Shown: positions 13,618 through 22,442 of the stretch, in pieces
Numbering within the stretch: the first letter of the stretch is position 1
How the letters are laid out: each line of letters opens with the position of its first letter
Origin: a virus
Virus record (IMG/VR): IMGVR_UViG_3300048582_000136
Span: 1 to 64,000 of that record
Direction: 5' to 3' (one strand)
Length of the DNA stretch: 64,000 nucleotides
The notes under the pieces: generated by a model
What the model was told of the DNA's origin: nothing
What the model saw: the letters and a program-made list of their open reading frames with translations, nothing else
Databases searched by the model: none
Made by a program: the position numbers and the translations under genes

Positions 13618-14157
13618 ATGTTCAACAGCACACCCTATCGTCCACGCCCTCGTGTGGACCCAAACCCCAACCAGGGTTTCGTCGAACACATCGCCAACCA
13701 GTTTCTTCGGGAAGTCTCCGAGGCGACAGAAGAAAAAGGCAGGAACCTAATCTCTCTCAATGACCAGCTCGGTGGTAGCCCCAAAGGCTACACCTACGCT
13801 GGACTGTCTTTCCTGAGCGATCCCACCCTCCTTGACGACAAGACTCTCTACCTGGATCCAATCCACCCGTCTCTCGAGAAAGACGCCGAAGCTTTCCATC
13901 TGCGCGCCAGCCGTCTGCAAGGCATGCGGACCAAGCTGACTCAGGCTCTCGCAACCATTCTCCAGCGTTGCAACGGCGATGTTCAAACCTTCCGGGATGC
14001 TCTCCCGGATGAACTCGTGAACCTCACACAGCTGGAGTCCTACCCCCGCAATCGGCAGCCCGGCTTTCTCCTGAAAGCCCAGCCGATGCTCGCTGCGACC
14101 TACCGGTCGATCGACGACGCAATCCACTACCACAACCGCTACAGGCTCCTTGACTGA
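13618..14157 (+). CDS. Hypothetical replication-block protein, 179 aa
   Basis: The ATG at 13618 follows AAAGGAA (13604-13610). The protein is helical and charged, with a Pro/Arg-rich N-terminus (YRPRPRVDPNPN). No catalytic motif is recognised. It sits exactly between the helicase and the DNA polymerase, where N4-like phages carry a conserved small protein (gp38 position). A replication accessory role is inferred from place only. Confidence 0.6.
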   Translation: MFNSTPYRPRPRVDPNPNQGFVEHIANQFLREVSEATEEKGRNLISLNDQLGGSPKGYTYAGLSFLSDPTLLDDKTLYLDPIHPSLEKDAEAFHLRASRLQGMRTKLTQALATILQRCNGDVQTFRDALPDELVNLTQLESYPRNRQPGFLLKAQPMLAATYRSIDDAIHYHNRYRLLD

Positions 14158-14169
14158 AAGGTCTCTGTC

Positions 14170-16824
14170 TTGAAATACCTGACGTTCAGCGACCCGGAAC
14201 AGACCACCTACGAGATCTGCTTCCTGGTTCCCCAACTCAACCGGGCAGAAATCCTGCGCCACTATGTCGATCCCTACTTCGGTGGAGAGAAAGACAAGAT
14301 CCTTGCCTACGACCTCTTCAAGGAAGGCAAGAAGACCCTGGTGGCCAGGCAAAAGGAATACCTCGAAGACCTTCTGCCGGTCCTCATGGATCTCCAGGTC
14401 AAGTATCTGGTGGTCGCTGACGCCGAATACTTCAAGACCCTGACCAAGACCTCATCGGCCGACAAGGAACTCGGCTACGTTCATGAGTGTGTGGTGGGAG
14501 ACTTCAAAGTCATCTACTGCCCCAACTTCAGATCGGTTTTCTACAACCCGGACAAGGTCAAGGCAGAGATCCGGGTCGCCCTCTCGGCAGTCCAGAACCA
14601 CCGCACCGGCTCCTACGATGCCCCTGGTCTCGGGATCATCAAGTTCGCCGCCTATCCGGACACGGCCGAAGACATCAAGGCCTGGCTCGACAAGCTCATC
14701 GAGATGGACTGCGATCTCACCGCGGACATCGAGGGCTTCGGCCTGAAGCACTACGAGGCCGGGATCGGCACCATCAGCTTCGCCTGGAGCCAACACGAAG
14801 GCATTGCCTTCCCAGTGGATCTCCACCCCCATTCCCATCTCATCCGCAAGCACCTGAAGGACTTCTTCCTGCGCCACAAACGCAGCATGAAATGGCAAAA
14901 GATCAACTACGACGTCTACGTCCTGATCTACCAGCTCTTCATGAAGGACCTTCTGGACACTGAAGGCCTTCTCACCGGCCTCGAGGTGATGCTGCGGAAC
15001 TGGGACTGCACCCGTCTGATCACCTATCTGGCGACCAACTCCTGCTCGGGGAACCAACTGGGTCTAAAGCAACAGGCCCAGGAGTTTGCCGGCAACTGGG
15101 CGGTCGAGAAGATCACCGACATCCGGAAGATCCCTCTCCCGGACCTCCTTCAATACAATCTCGTGGACAGCCTTTCGACCTGGTATGTCTTCAACAAGCA
15201 CTACCCCACGGTGATCAAAGACGAGCAGCTCGAGATCTACGAGACGCTCTTCAAGCCGGCCATGGTCGACATCATCCAGATGCAGCTCACTGGCATGCCC
15301 CTCAACCGGGAGCGTGTCATCGAGGTCAATACCATCCTGCAGGATATCGCAGACGGGGCTGTCCGAGAGATGCAGTCCAGCGTCTGGATCCAGCGCTTCG
15401 AGGAAATGCGCCGCATCGAGTGGCGCGACAAGAAGCACCTCGAGTGGAAGAAGAAGCGGATCGAGCTCCACGAGGTTCCGGTCTGCAAAGACACGACCTT
15501 CAACCCCAACTCAAACCCCCAGCTCCAGCGGTTGCTCTATGACCCACAGTTCTTCGGACTGCCGGTCCTGGATCTCACCGACTCCAAGCTGCCTTCGACC
15601 GGTGGGGACACTCTCAAAAAGCTCGTGAACCACACCGACGACCCGGAGATCAAGGCCGTTCTTCTGGCTCTGATCGAATATGCCGCGGTCGAAATCATCC
15701 TGACCAACTTCATGCCGTCCTTCCTGGCGGCACCAGAAGGTCCTGATGGTTGGCATTGGCTCTTTGGCTTCTTCAACCTTGGGGGCACTCTCTCCGGCCG
15801 CCTGTCTTCATCGGAGCCCAACCTTCAGAACATCCCCGCCAACGTCGCCATGAAGCTCTCCGAAGCGCTCCTGGCCAAGTATGGGGAGATCCTGAAGGAC
15901 TACCTGGACAAGGGGAAACTGGTCCTGGGCAAGCTCATCAAGAGCTGCTTCGAAGCCCCTCCTGGCTGGTTGTTCTGTGGTCTGGATTTCGCGTCCCTAG
16001 AGGACCGGATTTCCGCTCTGACCACAAAGGATCCCAACAAGCTGAAGGTCTACACCGACGGCTATGATGGCCACTCCTTGCGGGCTTATGCCTACTTCTC
16101 GGAGCACATGCCCGACATCGATCCCACATCGGTGGAGAGCATCAACTCGATCGAGAAGAAGTATAAGCCTTTCCGCCAGGACTCCAAGGCACCCACTTTC
16201 GCGCTGACTTATCAGGGCACATATATGACCCTGATGAACAACTGCGGTTTCACCGAAGAACTCGCGAAACTGATTGAAAAGCGCTATCATGAGATGTACG
16301 TCATCTCGGATAAGTGGGTTCAAGATCGCCTCGATCTTGCCGCGAAAACAGGGTATGTGACGGCCGCATTCGGCCTTAGAGTTCGCACACCTTTGCTGCA
16401 TCAGGTGATCCGGGGAACCAGCCGGACACCCTTTGAAGCTGAGGCCGAAGGAAGAACCGCGGGCAACGCTCTCGGGCAATCCTGGTGTCTCCTCAACAGT
16501 CGTGCCGGCTCCGAGTTCATGGGCCGAGTCCGCAAGGAGAAGCATCGCCTCAACATCCGCCCCTGTGCTCAAATCCACGATGCCGGTTACTTTCTGATCA
16601 GAGATGATCTCGCAGCCCTGGCATACACAAACGAGCACCTCGTCAAGGCCGTCCAGTGGCAGGAACATCCCGACATCCAGCACGACGAAGTCAAGCTGGG
16701 GGGTGAGCTGTCGATCTTCTATCCCACCTGGGCAGTCGAGATGAACGTCCCCAACGGAGCCAAGGAAGAGGATATCCAACTCCTCGCCCAGAAGCACGTC
16801 GAAAGATTTGGGTTGGCCGCCTGA
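14170..16824 (+). CDS. Family A DNA polymerase with 3'-5' exonuclease
   Basis: Starts at TTG 14170 with AAAGG at 14157-14161; no better start is seen. The exonuclease motifs are DIEG (Asp186, Glu188), NYDVY near residue 250 and YNLVDSLS near 325. The polymerase motifs are GLDFASLEDR with Asp606 (motif A), RQDSKAPTFALTYQG near 675 (motif B) and QIHDAG with Asp804 (motif C). Motif C reads HDA rather than the usual HDE. No 5'-3' exonuclease domain is present, as in T7 and N4 enzymes. It is the replicative polymerase, and the 884 aa are close to N4 gp39 size. Confidence 0.93.
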   Translation: MKYLTFSDPEQTTYEICFLVPQLNRAEILRHYVDPYFGGEKDKILAYDLFKEGKKTLVARQKEYLEDLLPVLMDLQVKYLVVADAEYFKTLTKTSSADKELGYVHECVVGDFKVIYCPNFRSVFYNPDKVKAEIRVALSAVQNHRTGSYDAPGLGIIKFAAYPDTAEDIKAWLDKLIEMDCDLTADIEGFGLKHYEAGIGTISFAWSQHEGIAFPVDLHPHSHLIRKHLKDFFLRHKRSMKWQKINYDVYVLIYQLFMKDLLDTEGLLTGLEVMLRNWDCTRLITYLATNSCSGNQLGLKQQAQEFAGNWAVEKITDIRKIPLPDLLQYNLVDSLSTWYVFNKHYPTVIKDEQLEIYETLFKPAMVDIIQMQLTGMPLNRERVIEVNTILQDIADGAVREMQSSVWIQRFEEMRRIEWRDKKHLEWKKKRIELHEVPVCKDTTFNPNSNPQLQRLLYDPQFFGLPVLDLTDSKLPSTGGDTLKKLVNHTDDPEIKAVLLALIEYAAVEIILTNFMPSFLAAPEGPDGWHWLFGFFNLGGTLSGRLSSSEPNLQNIPANVAMKLSEALLAKYGEILKDYLDKGKLVLGKLIKSCFEAPPGWLFCGLDFASLEDRISALTTKDPNKLKVYTDGYDGHSLRAYAYFSEHMPDIDPTSVESINSIEKKYKPFRQDSKAPTFALTYQGTYMTLMNNCGFTEELAKLIEKRYHEMYVISDKWVQDRLDLAAKTGYVTAAFGLRVRTPLLHQVIRGTSRTPFEAEAEGRTAGNALGQSWCLLNSRAGSEFMGRVRKEKHRLNIRPCAQIHDAGYFLIRDDLAALAYTNEHLVKAVQWQEHPDIQHDEVKLGGELSIFYPTWAVEMNVPNGAKEEDIQLLAQKHVERFGLAA

Positions 16825-16867
16825 CGGCCACCTACTCAACTTCCTCATACATCAAGGATTCCTACCA

Positions 16868-17164
16868 ATGTCGGCCAGCCGTCTGCACACCTATCTCACC
16901 ACCGCCACCCTGGTTTACGTCCGTGACGGCCAAACCAAGCAGCGGGACATGAACCAGATCGTCGCTGTCGAAGAGCGGCGGATCGACCTTCGCACGCTCG
17001 ATGCTGCGAAGAACACGCTCATCCAGCGCCTGAACCAAGAAATGGATGTGCCCCGCGAAGACGTAAAAGACTTCGTCTTCACCAACTTCTCATACCTCGG
17101 CCACATGTCGGAGCGCGAGTTTCAAGGCAAGACCGTGAAAGCAGCCGATCCCCTTCATTCGTGA
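16868..17164 (+). CDS. Hypothetical protein, 98 aa
   Basis: I use the ATG at 16868, after AAGGATT. The protein has strand-rich N-terminal (LHTYLTTATLVYVRDG) and helical middle segments (AAKNTLIQRLNQEM) and no known motif. It lies between the DNA polymerase and the Cas4-like nuclease. Its stop codon is part of a terminator stem, so it ends a transcription unit. Confidence 0.6.
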   Translation: MSASRLHTYLTTATLVYVRDGQTKQRDMNQIVAVEERRIDLRTLDAAKNTLIQRLNQEMDVPREDVKDFVFTNFSYLGHMSEREFQGKTVKAADPLHS

Positions 17165-17177
17165 AGGTGGGTTTTTT
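17150..17177 (+). terminator. Rho-independent terminator overlapping a stop codon
   Basis: CCTTCA (17152-17157) and TGAAGG (17162-17167) pair around a TTCG loop, extended by CC/GG across a bulge, followed by TTTTTT (17172-17177). The TGA stop of the upstream gene is inside the stem. Confidence 0.75.
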
Positions 17178-17178
17178 C

Positions 17179-17191
17179 GGTTCTTTGAACC
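17179..17191. promoter_or_regulatory. Small 3-nt-loop hairpin upstream of nuclease gene
   Basis: GGTTC-TTT-GAACC is a 5-bp perfect stem with a 3-nt loop, 12 bases before the ATG at 17204. It has the size of an N4 hairpin promoter, but a 5-bp match can occur by chance. Confidence 0.3.
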
Positions 17192-17203
17192 AGCGAGGAC
17201 ATC

Positions 17204-18205
17204 ATGAACCAGATTACAAACAACAGCGGCTTCGGCCTGGCCATGGCCGTCTGGCTGGCCCATGACGAATACGATGCCGGAGAGAATCTCTTCCCCGGCA
17301 AGCCTGTGCTCTCCGTCACATCGCTTCTGAAGCCAACTCGGCAACTCATCCTGAGCAACCGGGTTCCCCCTTCCCAGCGGACCTCGGATGTAGCTGACCT
17401 CATCGCCTCTCGCTATGGGCATGCCATTCACGATTCTATCGAGACTGCCTGGCGGACTGGCTACAGGGAATCTCTGAAGAAACTGGGCCATCCTCAGAAG
17501 ATGATCGACCGGATCGTCATCAACCCGACCGATGCCATGCTCAAGGCCAACCCGGATCTTCTGCCAGTCTACCTAGAGCAACGCTTCTACCGGGAGTTCG
17601 ACGGGGTCGTCATCTCGGGCAAGTTCGATGCGATCATCGACGGCGAGGTCAACGACATCAAGACCACCTCGGCCTACACCTGGGTCCACAATCGCAAGGA
17701 TGATGACTACCAGCTGCAGGGCTCGCTCTACCGCTGGATCAATCCTGACAAGGTTACCTCCGACGTCATGCGGATCCAGCACGTCTTCACCGACTGGCAA
17801 CGGGCTCAGGCCAAGATCAACCCGGCCTACCCACAGAACCGCGTCTCCGAGAAGACCATCAAGCTCCTCTCCCTCAAGGAGACCGAGCAATGGCTCCGGG
17901 CAAAGTTCGCCGAGCTCCGAGCCAACGACATGCTCCCGGAAGACCAGATGATCCGCTGTTCCGACAAGGATCTCTGGCGCTCTGAGCCTGAGTTCAAATA
18001 CTACGCCGACCCCACCAAAGCGAGCCAAGGTGGCCGGTCGACGAAGAACTTCGACACCCTCGTCGCCGCCAATGCCTACTGCGCCAAGCAGGGCAAAGGC
18101 GTCGTCGTCACCATCCCCTCGAAGGTCAAGGCCTGCTCATACTGCCCGGCATTCGACCTTTGCAGCCAACAGAAAGAGTATGCGGACGATCATGAAAGAT
18201 CTTGA
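17204..18205 (+). CDS. Cas4/RecB-like PD-(D/E)XK nuclease
   Basis: The nuclease core is VISGKFDAIIDGEVNDIKTTS (split as GKFDAI and the D-I-K catalytic end), followed by a helix with Gln-rich YQLQGSLYRW, as in RecB-type motif III. Near the C-terminus are CSYCPAFDLC plus an earlier Cys in NAYCAKQ, giving the four cysteines expected for the Fe-S cluster of Cas4-like exonucleases. The length of 333 aa is moderate for this group. It probably resects DNA ends for recombination or replication-linked repair together with the Sak4-like and SSB-like genes downstream. No CRISPR array is present, so a spacer-acquisition role is unlikely. Confidence 0.8.
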   Translation: MNQITNNSGFGLAMAVWLAHDEYDAGENLFPGKPVLSVTSLLKPTRQLILSNRVPPSQRTSDVADLIASRYGHAIHDSIETAWRTGYRESLKKLGHPQKMIDRIVINPTDAMLKANPDLLPVYLEQRFYREFDGVVISGKFDAIIDGEVNDIKTTSAYTWVHNRKDDDYQLQGSLYRWINPDKVTSDVMRIQHVFTDWQRAQAKINPAYPQNRVSEKTIKLLSLKETEQWLRAKFAELRANDMLPEDQMIRCSDKDLWRSEPEFKYYADPTKASQGGRSTKNFDTLVAANAYCAKQGKGVVVTIPSKVKACSYCPAFDLCSQQKEYADDHERS

Positions 18206-20339
18206 CCAGATCCCCCACCACCCGGCGATCGAAGCTCTGGTGGACACCCTCTGCAGCAAGACCCAAAACAGCGACCGGAGCTTCTTCCGTATCGTCGCTG
18301 CCTACTTCCTGGCCAAGATGGCGGCATCCATGCGAGCCAAGATCCTGACCAAGGACCGGGGCGAGATTCCAGTGAACGTCTATGCCGTGGCTCTGGCCAC
18401 TTCGGGCTTCGGCAAAGGCCATTCGGTCAACATCCTGGAGACCGATTTCCTGGGCAAGTTCCGCAAGCGCTTCATGGAAGACACCTTCCCGCTGATCGCT
18501 GACGATCACCTCTGGAAGCGTGCCATCGAAATGGCCGCAACCCTCAGCACCCCGGAAGCTGATGAGAAAGAGAAGCTCGACAAGGAGTTCCAGCGTCTCG
18601 GTGCCCTGGCTTTCTCCTTCGACTCTGGCACTCCGGCCGCCATCAAGCAAATGCGCCAGAAGCTCCTCATGGCCAACATCGGCGCCATCAATTTCCAGAT
18701 GGACGAGATCGGCTCCAACCTGTCGAAGAACGAGGACGTGCTCGATCTCTACCTCGAGCTCTACGACCAGGGTATCGTCAAACAGAAGCTGACAAAGAAC
18801 ACCAACGAGAATCAGCGCGGCGAAGAGATCGAAGGGAAGACGCCCACCAATGCGCTTCTCTTCGGGACGCCGGCCAAGCTTCTCGATGGGGGTCCGATCG
18901 AGGACCTTTTCTACAGCTTCCTCGACACAGGCTATGCCCGTCGCTGCATCTTCGGCTGGGGCGTCTACAAGCGAGCTGATGACACCAGAACCGCGGCCGA
19001 AATCTACGCCCAGCGGATCCAACCCCAGATCGCTGCCACGGCTAACGTCTGGGCAGACCACTTCGAGCTCCTGGCCGATCCGGTCAAGTTCGACTGGAAG
19101 ATGGAAGTCGACGATCCCGTCGGCATCGAGCTTCTCGACTACAAGATGACCTGTGAGCGTCTGGCCGACAAGTTGCCGGAGCATGAGGAGATCCGCAAAG
19201 CGGAGCTCTCTCACCGCTACTTCAAGGCCCTGAAGCTTGCCGGCGCCTTCGCCTTTGTCGAAGAGAGCCCGGAAGTCACCATGGATCACCTCTACTCAGC
19301 TATCAAGCTCGTTGAGGAATCCGGCCTGGCCTTCGACAAGATGATGACCCGTGAGAAGAACTACGTTCGCCTCGCCAAATACATCGCGTCGGTGAAGACA
19401 GACCTCACCCAAGCGGACATCCAGGAAGCCCTGCCCTTCTTCAAGGGCTCGACTGGTCACCGCAACGACATGATGAACCTGGCGGCGAGCTGGGGCTACA
19501 AGCGTCACATCATCATCCGGAAGACCTTCAACGACGGGATCGAATTCTACTCCGGGGAGACCCTGGAAGAGACCGATACCAACAAGATCCGTATCTCCTG
19601 GTCGGATCACTTCGCCTACAACTACCAGACCGAAGAAGCCCCGTTCGACCAGCTCCACAAAATGACCCAAGCTCAGGGTCTTCACTGGGCAAACCACGGC
19701 TTCCAAGGTGGTCATCGGTCAGAAGAGAAAACCATTCCTGGCTTCAATCTTCTGGCGATCGATGTCGATGGAGGCGTCTCTCTCTCCACGGTTCATGACC
19801 TGATGAAAGACTATCAGTTCATGACCTATACCACCAAGCGCCACAACGATCAGGAGAACCGCTTCCGACTGATGCTCCCGATCAACTATGTGCTGCACCT
19901 CGACCACGAGGACTACAAGCAGTTCATGAACAACGTGATGCTGTGGCTCCCCTTCAAGACCGACGAGTCTGCCAACCAGCGGTCGAAAAAGTGGGAAACC
20001 TTCCCTGGCACCTACCACTACAATCTCCAGGGAGAGATCTTCGACTGCCTGCCGTTCATCCCCAAGACCTCGAAGAACGAGAGCTACCAGCGGGACATGA
20101 AGCCCCTGGAATCCCTCGACAACCTCGAGCGTTGGTTTGCCCAGCACATTGCCTCGGGCAACCGCAACAACCAGATGCTCCGCTATGCTATGGCTCTGGC
20201 TGACAGCGGGATGAACTTCATCGAGATCGAACGAAGTGTTCTCAGCTTCAATGCGCGGCTCAACAGCCCGCTCGACTCTGAAGAACTCCGCAATACCGTT
20301 CTCGTATCAGTGGCGAAGAAGCTCGCAAAAGCAGCTTGA
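18192..20339 (+). CDS. Primase/helicase fusion (DUF3987-like plus AEP-like)
   Basis: I use the ATG at 18192; an in-frame ATG at 18180 is possible, and the gene overlaps the previous one by 14 bases. The N-terminal half has a P-loop-like TSGFGKGHS (residues 70-78) and NFQMDEIGSNLS, typical of DUF3987-type primase-associated ATPases. The C-terminal half has LLAIDVDGG (Asp524, Asp526) and TTKRHN (His551), resembling the hhhDhD and sxH motifs of archaeo-eukaryotic primases. N4-like phages place a primase-type protein (gp43) here. The order ATPase first, primase second is unusual. A primase role is probable. Confidence 0.65.
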   Translation: MKDLDQIPHHPAIEALVDTLCSKTQNSDRSFFRIVAAYFLAKMAASMRAKILTKDRGEIPVNVYAVALATSGFGKGHSVNILETDFLGKFRKRFMEDTFPLIADDHLWKRAIEMAATLSTPEADEKEKLDKEFQRLGALAFSFDSGTPAAIKQMRQKLLMANIGAINFQMDEIGSNLSKNEDVLDLYLELYDQGIVKQKLTKNTNENQRGEEIEGKTPTNALLFGTPAKLLDGGPIEDLFYSFLDTGYARRCIFGWGVYKRADDTRTAAEIYAQRIQPQIAATANVWADHFELLADPVKFDWKMEVDDPVGIELLDYKMTCERLADKLPEHEEIRKAELSHRYFKALKLAGAFAFVEESPEVTMDHLYSAIKLVEESGLAFDKMMTREKNYVRLAKYIASVKTDLTQADIQEALPFFKGSTGHRNDMMNLAASWGYKRHIIIRKTFNDGIEFYSGETLEETDTNKIRISWSDHFAYNYQTEEAPFDQLHKMTQAQGLHWANHGFQGGHRSEEKTIPGFNLLAIDVDGGVSLSTVHDLMKDYQFMTYTTKRHNDQENRFRLMLPINYVLHLDHEDYKQFMNNVMLWLPFKTDESANQRSKKWETFPGTYHYNLQGEIFDCLPFIPKTSKNESYQRDMKPLESLDNLERWFAQHIASGNRNNQMLRYAMALADSGMNFIEIERSVLSFNARLNSPLDSEELRNTVLVSVAKKLAKAA

Positions 20340-20370
20340 TCTAGTCCAAAGATCATGTAGAAAAAGATCT

Positions 20371-20451
20371 CCGGTCACCGACCGGGGATCAACCCCGATC
20401 CTGATTCGTTTTCTTGGGTCTTGAACCCACAACAATGATCCCCCGGATCAT
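20371..20451 (+). promoter_or_regulatory. Hairpin cluster upstream of the Sak4-like gene
   Basis: Spacer 20340-20463 contains CCGGTC-ACC-GACCGG (20371-20385; 6 bp, 3-nt loop), TGGGT-CTTGA-ACCCA (20415-20429), and ATGATCC-CCC-GGATCAT (20435-20451; 7 bp, 3-nt loop). The last ends 12 bases before the ATG, with GAGGAG between. Its arms TGATCC/GGATCA recur at 3548-3563 and 62443-62457. Candidate promoters for an N4-type polymerase. Confidence 0.5.
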
Positions 20452-20463
20452 AGAGGAGACCCC

Positions 20464-21192
20464 ATGTCTGATGCTATCAACGATCAGCTCGTCCTGATCG
20501 CTGGAGAAAGCGCCACTGGCAAATCCGCCAGTCTCGCCAATCTTCCGAACCAAGAGAAAGTGATGTATCTGAACTGCGAAGCCGGCAAGCGCCTGCCCTT
20601 TCGCAACAAGTTCAAGAACTTCACCATCACGGACCCTTACCAGGTCCACGAAGCTTTCGATCACGCCAAGGGCAATCCCGCCTACGACGTCATCGTCATC
20701 GATACTCTGACCTTTCTCCTCGACATGTTCGAGACGCAGTATGTCCTGCCCTCGACCAATACCATGCAGGCCTGGGGAGCCTACGGTCAGTATTTCAAGA
20801 TCCTCATGCAGGAAAAAGTCGCCAGCTCGGACAAGTCGGTGATCATCCTGGCTCACACTCGGGCAGAGCTCGACGAGAAAGCCATGGAGATGAAGGTGTC
20901 CGTCCCCGTTAAGGGGGCGCTCAAGAACAACGGCGTCGAAGCCTATTTCTCGACCGTCGTTGCGACAAAAAAGGTCTCGCTCAAGGATCTGGAATCCTAC
21001 CAGTCCGATCTCCTGCACATCACTGAGCAAGACCAAATGCTTGGATACAAGCACGTTTTCCAGACCCAGCTGACCAAAGGCACCATCGGTGAACGCATCC
21101 GTTCTCCCATGGGCATGTTCAGCCGGGCGGAGACCTACATGGACAACGACTGCGGACTGCTCCTGAAGCATCTCCGCGAATACTACGCTTGA
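20464..21192 (+). CDS. Sak4-like RecA-fold ATPase
   Basis: Walker A is GESATGKS (about residues 15-22) and Walker B is YDVIVIDTLTF near residues 75-85, with IILAHTR as the following strand. This matches the AAA_24/Sak4 group of phage single-strand annealing or strand-exchange proteins (242 aa, normal size). It is followed by an SSB-like gene, the usual partner of Sak4. It likely serves phage recombination and replication restart. In N4 terms it occupies the gp44 position; one-to-one identity is an inference. Confidence 0.8.
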   Translation: MSDAINDQLVLIAGESATGKSASLANLPNQEKVMYLNCEAGKRLPFRNKFKNFTITDPYQVHEAFDHAKGNPAYDVIVIDTLTFLLDMFETQYVLPSTNTMQAWGAYGQYFKILMQEKVASSDKSVIILAHTRAELDEKAMEMKVSVPVKGALKNNGVEAYFSTVVATKKVSLKDLESYQSDLLHITEQDQMLGYKHVFQTQLTKGTIGERIRSPMGMFSRAETYMDNDCGLLLKHLREYYA

Positions 21193-21205
21193 GGAAGGAA
21201 TCCCT

Positions 21206-21949
21206 ATGAGCAAGCTTTTCGGAAATCTGAACACCGAGGGTGCGGAAAAAGTCGTCGATCGTGTCGGCGGCGGTGGCACCGTCCCGACCGGTATCCACAC
21301 CGGCACCATCAAGGCAGCCTATGCTGGCAAGTCGGACGGCGGCGCCAACTCGATCACCATTCTCGCCGATCTCGGCGGCCGTGAGCTTCGTGTCACCGAA
21401 TGGGTCACGAACAAGGCCGGCCAGAACACCTGGCAGGACAAGCAGGACAAGACCAAGAAGCACCTGCTCCCTGGCTTCATCACGGTCAACGACCTCTGCC
21501 TGCTTCTGGCCGACGCTGAGCTGAGCGACATGGACTTCGAGGAGAAGGTCCTGAAGCTCTACGACTACGACGCCAAGAAGGAGATCCCGACCAACGTTCA
21601 AGTCATCGCCGGCCTCACCGGGAAACCGGTCACCCTCGCTGTCGTCGAACAAATCGTCGACAAGACGAAGAAGAACGAAGCCACCGGGGAATACGAGCCC
21701 ACGGGTGAAACCCGCAACGAGAACATCATCGAAAAGGTGCTCCACTCGGACATGCGGACGGTGACCGAGATCCGTGAGGGTGTCACCGAAGCTGGCTGGG
21801 CTCCCAAGTGGCTCGAAAAGAACGCCGGCAAGACCCGCAACAAGGCCAAGGGTGCAGACGGCAAGACCGGTGCTCCTGGCGGCCGTGGAGCGCCTGCTGC
21901 AGGTGGGACGAGCCAGGCTCCGAAGTCCTCGCTTTTCGGCGCCAAGTGA
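21206..21949 (+). CDS. Single-stranded DNA-binding protein-like
   Basis: Follows GAGGAAGGAA (21191-21200). The N-terminal and middle part is beta-rich with many basic and aromatic residues (GIHTGTIKAAYAGKSDGGAN, then LRVTEWVTNKAGQ). The last 40 residues are a Gly/Ala/Lys-rich flexible tail ending in SSLFGAK. This is the build of phage SSBs of the N4 gp45 type, although the tail is not the acidic type of bacterial SSB. Adjacent Sak4-like and RuvC-like genes support the role. It should coat ssDNA during replication and recombination. Confidence 0.7.
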   Translation: MSKLFGNLNTEGAEKVVDRVGGGGTVPTGIHTGTIKAAYAGKSDGGANSITILADLGGRELRVTEWVTNKAGQNTWQDKQDKTKKHLLPGFITVNDLCLLLADAELSDMDFEEKVLKLYDYDAKKEIPTNVQVIAGLTGKPVTLAVVEQIVDKTKKNEATGEYEPTGETRNENIIEKVLHSDMRTVTEIREGVTEAGWAPKWLEKNAGKTRNKAKGADGKTGAPGGRGAPAAGGTSQAPKSSLFGAK

Positions 21950-22431
21950 TCGTCGGCATCGATCCTGGATTGAGTGGGGCTATTGCCCTGCTCAATCCTA
22001 CCACCAGGGAAGTGGAGATCCACGACATGCCGCTCGTTGCCTCAAAAGCAGGGCGGTCTGAAACGGATCTCCACAATCTGGCTCGTCTCCTCGTCCCACG
22101 AGGAGTGTTCAACATCGCCATCCTGGAACAGGTGCATGCCATGCCCAAGCAAGGCTCTGCATCGACCTTCCGGTTTGGCCAAAACTACGGGGCCTGTCAG
22201 ATGGCCATATCTGGTCACGGCTACGACGTGCGCGATGTCACCCCGCAATCCTGGAAGAAACACTTCCGTCTTGGCTCCGATGGCAATGCCAGCCGAGCCC
22301 TCGCCATGCAGCGCTTTCCCTCTCTTGCGGAAGCCCTGAAGCGTGTCAAAGACCACAACCGCGCAGAGGCGGTCCTTCTGGCTCTCTATGGCCTGGAGGT
22401 CGTCTACCCGACCTACCTACCCCATTCTTGA
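21946..22431 (+). CDS. RuvC-like Holliday junction resolvase
   Basis: I use the GTG at 21946, which overlaps the SSB stop (GTGA); starts further upstream give a non-homologous-looking leader. The protein begins IVGIDPGLSGAIALL, with the first catalytic Asp of the RNase H fold, then AILEQVHAMPKQG with the Glu, and DHNRAEAVLLALYG near the C-terminus with the last acidic pair. The 161 aa are a normal RuvC length. It would cut branched DNA during recombination or before packaging. Confidence 0.82.
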   Translation: MIVGIDPGLSGAIALLNPTTREVEIHDMPLVASKAGRSETDLHNLARLLVPRGVFNIAILEQVHAMPKQGSASTFRFGQNYGACQMAISGHGYDVRDVTPQSWKKHFRLGSDGNASRALAMQRFPSLAEALKRVKDHNRAEAVLLALYGLEVVYPTYLPHS

Positions 22432-22442
22432 GGAATTCTCCG

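Noticed and set aside
14170-16824. 5'-3' exonuclease domain in the DNA polymerase
   Set aside because: The N-terminal 170 residues lack the acidic clusters of that domain; only the 3'-5' exonuclease and polymerase motifs are seen.
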